A stretch of 55,509 bases of DNA. It comes from Bacillus sp. AFS041924 (GTDB lineage Bacteria > Bacillota > Bacilli > Bacillales > Bacillaceae_G). The number at the start of each line of letters is the position of its first letter. Position 1 is the first letter of the stretch. Both the position numbers and the translations under genes were made by a program. This document shows positions 53,234 through 55,509 of the stretch, one piece after another. Under the pieces are notes generated by a model that was not told the origin of the DNA, did not search any database, and saw only the letters and a list, made by a program, of their open reading frames with translations. Location of the stretch: contig NZ_NULG01000026.1 in NCBI RefSeq assembly GCF_002577195.1, forward strand, positions 1 to 55,509. The letters are read 5' to 3'.

Positions 53234-53274
53234 CTTGTAACGGTATAGAACAACCTTTTGAAGCGCAACTTGTA

Positions 53275-53721
53275 TTAATGAACTCTGAATAGGTTAATTG
53301 TTGCTCCAGCGCCTTGTAAAAGCGTAACAGCTCCCACAAAATCAAACAGTTGAAGTGAAATTGTATCTCCAGCTTCTAATGGTAAGATCATTTGACTAGC
53401 AAAGATCGATCTATTCACTTCATGTGCAATTGTGGATGCATTTATAGGTCTACCATTTATTAGTATTCTTGTAGATAAATCTAATAGTGCATTTAAATTC
53501 ACTGAGTAATCAATAAAATAATTTCCTGGTTCCTCAACAGCTAGTCGATCATTTGCTTGATTAATTGTAATTCCTTCACCTAAATATTGAAATGATGGAA
53601 AAGTTACATTTGTACCTTCACTTACTACATTAACAGTTCCTCCACTATTTGTAACAAATGCAAAGCTTTCCCCAGGAGGTATTGGTGGAAAATGATGTCT
53701 ATGTGGTCTTGGATGTCTCAT
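53275..53721 (-). CDS. BclA C-terminal-domain-like protein, probable spore-surface component
   Basis: 148 residues. A His/Pro-rich N-terminus (MRHPRPHRHHFPPIPPG) is followed by a jelly-roll domain (ESFAFVTNSGG ... EPGNYFIDYSVNL ... LPLEAGDTISLQLFDF ... GATINLFRV) that resembles the C-terminal TNF/C1q-like domain of exosporium glycoproteins of the BclA family, without the collagen-like GXX repeat. Exosporium or spore-coat location is inferred from the family. The ATG at 53721 follows AAAGGTGATAGT. Confidence 0.78.
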   Translation of the reverse strand: MRHPRPHRHHFPPIPPGESFAFVTNSGGTVNVVSEGTNVTFPSFQYLGEGITINQANDRLAVEEPGNYFIDYSVNLNALLDLSTRILINGRPINASTIAHEVNRSIFASQMILPLEAGDTISLQLFDFVGAVTLLQGAGATINLFRVH

Positions 53722-53878
53722 ACTATCACCTTTCTTATTATTCGACTTAACCCCTCTTAGAAGTAACATATTAAAGGCTTGTCTTTATTGTAATATAGTT
53801 TATTAATATGAAAGTTTTTCCTTTTCGTTACAGCATGTCCACTAGTTTTTTAACTTTTTTTAATTTAATAGAACAAAA

Positions 53879-53903
53879 AACTTAGTCATCATTGGACTAA
53901 GTT
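53879..53903 (-). terminator. Terminator of the small membrane protein gene
   Basis: AACTTAGTC-N7-GACTAAGTT followed on the minus strand by TTTTTTG. Confidence 0.85.
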
Positions 53904-53930
53904 CTTTTAAACATAAAATAGTATGAAAGC

Positions 53931-54107
53931 CTAAGACCTTTCTAGTACATTAGCAATCCGATTTAATATCTCATTTTGCTTTTTTAATTCCTCATTTCGA
54001 TCTTTAAATAATTTATAAAAGAAGTAGATAATCGCTATAATACCTGCAGGAATTGCAATGTAAAAAAGTATAATAACAAGCGGGAATATACCTAAGAATG
54101 CATCCAT
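53931..54107 (-). CDS. Small membrane protein with C-terminal coiled coil
   Basis: 58 residues: one or two hydrophobic helices (about 4-34) then a charged helix with a heptad-like pattern (KDRNEELKKQNEILNRIANVLERS). Looks like the small YvlB/phage-shock or signalling type membrane proteins but no family is recognised. Start is uncertain: GTG at 54119 or ATG at 54107, neither with an ideal ribosome binding site. Confidence 0.65.
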   Translation of the reverse strand: MDAFLGIFPLVIILFYIAIPAGIIAIIYFFYKLFKDRNEELKKQNEILNRIANVLERS

Positions 54108-54325
54108 TTTACTTTCCACACCCTTTATAGTTTTTATTTAGATTATGTTTACTCGCCTAATCTTTATGTCTACAATCTAGGAGGTGTTTATAAATTAATT
54201 CCACCTGGTTTACTGTGTTTTTTGTTAAATTACTGCCCCTTTTAAAGAAATTGTTGGAGATTTCTACTAATCTGAACTTCATTTCAAATATGTTCTATCC
54301 CCCTACCTTGAATGGGTAAAAATAG

Positions 54326-54413
54326 TTTATGAACCAAATTCATTGTTTTATGCACTAAAAAACTACTTTATGAACAAAGTTCACAGCTTTATCAATAAAG
54401 TACACAAAGTGTT
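54326..54413. repeat. Four-copy degenerate 21-bp-period array, core TTTATGAAC
   Basis: TTTAT(G/C) cores start at 54326, 54347, 54367 and 54388 (steps 21, 20, 21). A fuller unit reads TTTATGAACAAAGTTCACAG. The first and third copies are the closest. The rest of the 54120-54480 interval has no gene. Confidence 0.7.
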
Positions 54414-54437
54414 CGTATTGCTTGCCATAAATAAAAA

Positions 54438-54472
54438 GGGAGTCTCAAAAGTACTTTGACTTTTGAACTCCC
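54438..54472 (-). terminator. Terminator of the Cof-type phosphatase gene
   Basis: GGGAG(TC)TCAAAAGT-N6-ACTTTTGA(A)CTCCC hairpin just after the stop, followed on the minus strand by TTTTTAT. Confidence 0.88.
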
Positions 54473-54480
54473 TCTTTGAA

Positions 54481-55320
54481 TTAGTTTTGTTTCTTTTTTT
54501 GTTTTTGATCTAAAAAATGATAGATTGCATGTGCTACGCCTGCTTCTTCATTTGTTTTTGTAACAAATGAACAGTGGCTTTTTAGCTCATCCTTTGCATT
54601 TCCCATTGCTACTGGAAATCCTACTCGATTGAACATAGAAACATCATTAAAACTATCACCAATTGCCATACTCTCTTTTAACTCTACTCCAAGAATTGGT
54701 GCAAGCTTTAATAATGCTGCTCCTTTACTTACATTCGCCGCATTAATTTCAACATTATTTGAACCTGACGAAGTAATTAGTAGCTCCTCTTCTTGCATTA
54801 ATTTTAGTCGGATACGGTTAATAGCCTCTTCGTTATTGGAAAGAAATAATATTTTATATACATCAAGATCATTAAAATCTTCAATTGAAGCGTAATTTCG
54901 AATCTTTCTTAAAGTAGCAGTAACTTTGTATGCCTTGCCAGTTTTCTTATCAGTAAAAAATTCATCATATAATGTATCTCGACATTTTGTAAATGATCCT
55001 TCACTAGTACTAATAATAAATGTTTTATTTTCGGCTTCACATATACTTAAGGCTTTTGCAAAAATGTTTTTATCCATTGAATCGTTTTGCAAAATTTTCG
55101 CTTCATAATCATAGATTTGAGAGCCATTTAAACAAACGATCGGACAAGTTAGTCCAGCTTCATCTAATACTTCCTTCGCACTTTCGTACATTCTACCTGT
55201 AGAAATGACAACATGGATTCCTTCCTTTTGCGCTGCCCGGATGCTTTCAATGTTTTCTATTGGTATCCCATTTTTACCATTTACCAGTGTACCATCCATA
55301 TCAATTGCAATTAATGCCAT
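54481..55320 (-). CDS. Cof-type HAD-superfamily phosphatase
   Basis: 279 residues, HAD family subclass IIB. Motif I DMDGTLVNGKNG, motif II STGRMYESA, motif III K with the type II C2 cap between, and motif IV GDSFNDVSMF. Such proteins dephosphorylate sugar phosphates, FMN or pyridoxal phosphate; which one is not evident. GGAGAG precedes the ATG. Single gene. Confidence 0.92.
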   Translation of the reverse strand: MALIAIDMDGTLVNGKNGIPIENIESIRAAQKEGIHVVISTGRMYESAKEVLDEAGLTCPIVCLNGSQIYDYEAKILQNDSMDKNIFAKALSICEAENKTFIISTSEGSFTKCRDTLYDEFFTDKKTGKAYKVTATLRKIRNYASIEDFNDLDVYKILFLSNNEEAINRIRLKLMQEEELLITSSGSNNVEINAANVSKGAALLKLAPILGVELKESMAIGDSFNDVSMFNRVGFPVAMGNAKDELKSHCSFVTKTNEEAGVAHAIYHFLDQKQKKKQN

Positions 55321-55448
55321 GTCGTTCTCTCCTTTTCTACTATTCTATTATAATCTGAATGCTAAGTATTCACTAATTCTACTAAAATCTTCTTATTACA
55401 ATTTAACTATTTACTAATTTATGTTTTCATTCTTTATTATTATAACGC

Positions 55449-55509
55449 AAAAAAAGACCTTCTGCATGTCAGAAGGTCTTAGACTGACCGCCAAACGCTC
55501 GCTTTCTTC
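55449..55509 (-). terminator. Terminator hairpin and start of a dispersed repeat, cut by the window end
   Basis: AAAAGACCTTCTG-CATGT-CAGAAGGTCTT (about 55450-55481) with a T run on the minus strand, ending transcription from beyond the window. It is followed by AAACGCTCGCTTTCTTC, also present at about 1800-1816 inside the hairpin repeat there. Confidence 0.75.

Overview
This window is a low-GC chromosomal segment of an endospore-forming Bacillota, most likely a Bacillaceae member. Evidence is the sporulation gene spoIIM, an mciZ-like peptide gene, fur/xerD/deoB/pupG-like order as in Bacillus subtilis, a T-box leader, a manganese riboswitch and strong AGGAGG ribosome binding sites. The Gottfriedia/Bacillus cereus neighbourhood is a guess from general feel only. 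I see no rRNA, tRNA, insertion sequence, prophage or CRISPR array.

Layout. 0.4-4 kb (minus strand): nucleoside salvage genes deoB, punA and pdp. 4.2-8.8 kb: TerC-type Mn exporter behind a yybP-ykoY riboswitch, methionine aminopeptidase, xerD, yqzK, fur and spoIIM. 9.1-13.2 kb: an alpha/beta hydrolase, a DUF975 membrane protein, nudF, mciZ with a sigma-E-like promoter, a yqkF-like aldo/keto reductase and a GrpB protein. 13.5-16.7 kb: MarR regulator with a DHA2-type efflux pump, and a secreted glycerophosphodiester phosphodiesterase.

17-33 kb is an anaerobic-respiration island. It holds hcp, moaA, fnr (with all four predicted Fe-S ligands), a sensor-domain-only Crp/Fnr relative, a NarK nitrate transporter fused to a PAS domain, a hemerythrin-like protein, an unknown protein, and an operon for a NasA/NarB-type molybdenum enzyme with a four-cluster ferredoxin, a TAT-type Rieske protein and a NarI-like cytochrome b. 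An Mrp-like ATPase without its CxxC motif, YwiC, a radical SAM/SPASM enzyme and a second Crp-family regulator complete it. Eight TGTGA-N6-TCACA-type Fnr boxes serve this island, and at every promoter the box centre lies 29.5 bases before the -10 hexamer, i.e. about -41.5. No narGHJI is present in the window, so the Mo/Rieske/cytochrome b operon is the candidate terminal reductase and the most interesting gene system here.

33-42.7 kb (minus strand) encodes the lower pathway for anthranilate/3-hydroxyanthranilate (2-nitrobenzoate type): an HpaB-like flavin monooxygenase, IclR regulator, 3-hydroxyanthranilate dioxygenase, ACMS decarboxylase, 2-aminomuconate deaminase, semialdehyde dehydrogenase, oxalocrotonate tautomerase and decarboxylase, hydratase, aldolase and acetaldehyde dehydrogenase. 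The products would be pyruvate and acetyl-CoA. A cre-like site and IclR-like palindromes precede it.

43-55.5 kb returns to core genes: yqkE-like, asnS with a T-box (specifier AAC), an ORF split by an in-frame TAA, a Zn-ribbon protein, yqkD-like hydrolase, iron alcohol dehydrogenase, GNAT, CDGSH protein, an acidic LPNTA surface protein with its class D sortase, a phosphotransferase, DinB, a spore-surface-like protein and a Cof-type phosphatase. Three intergenic regions hold unexplained short-repeat arrays, two of them with a 20-21 bp period.
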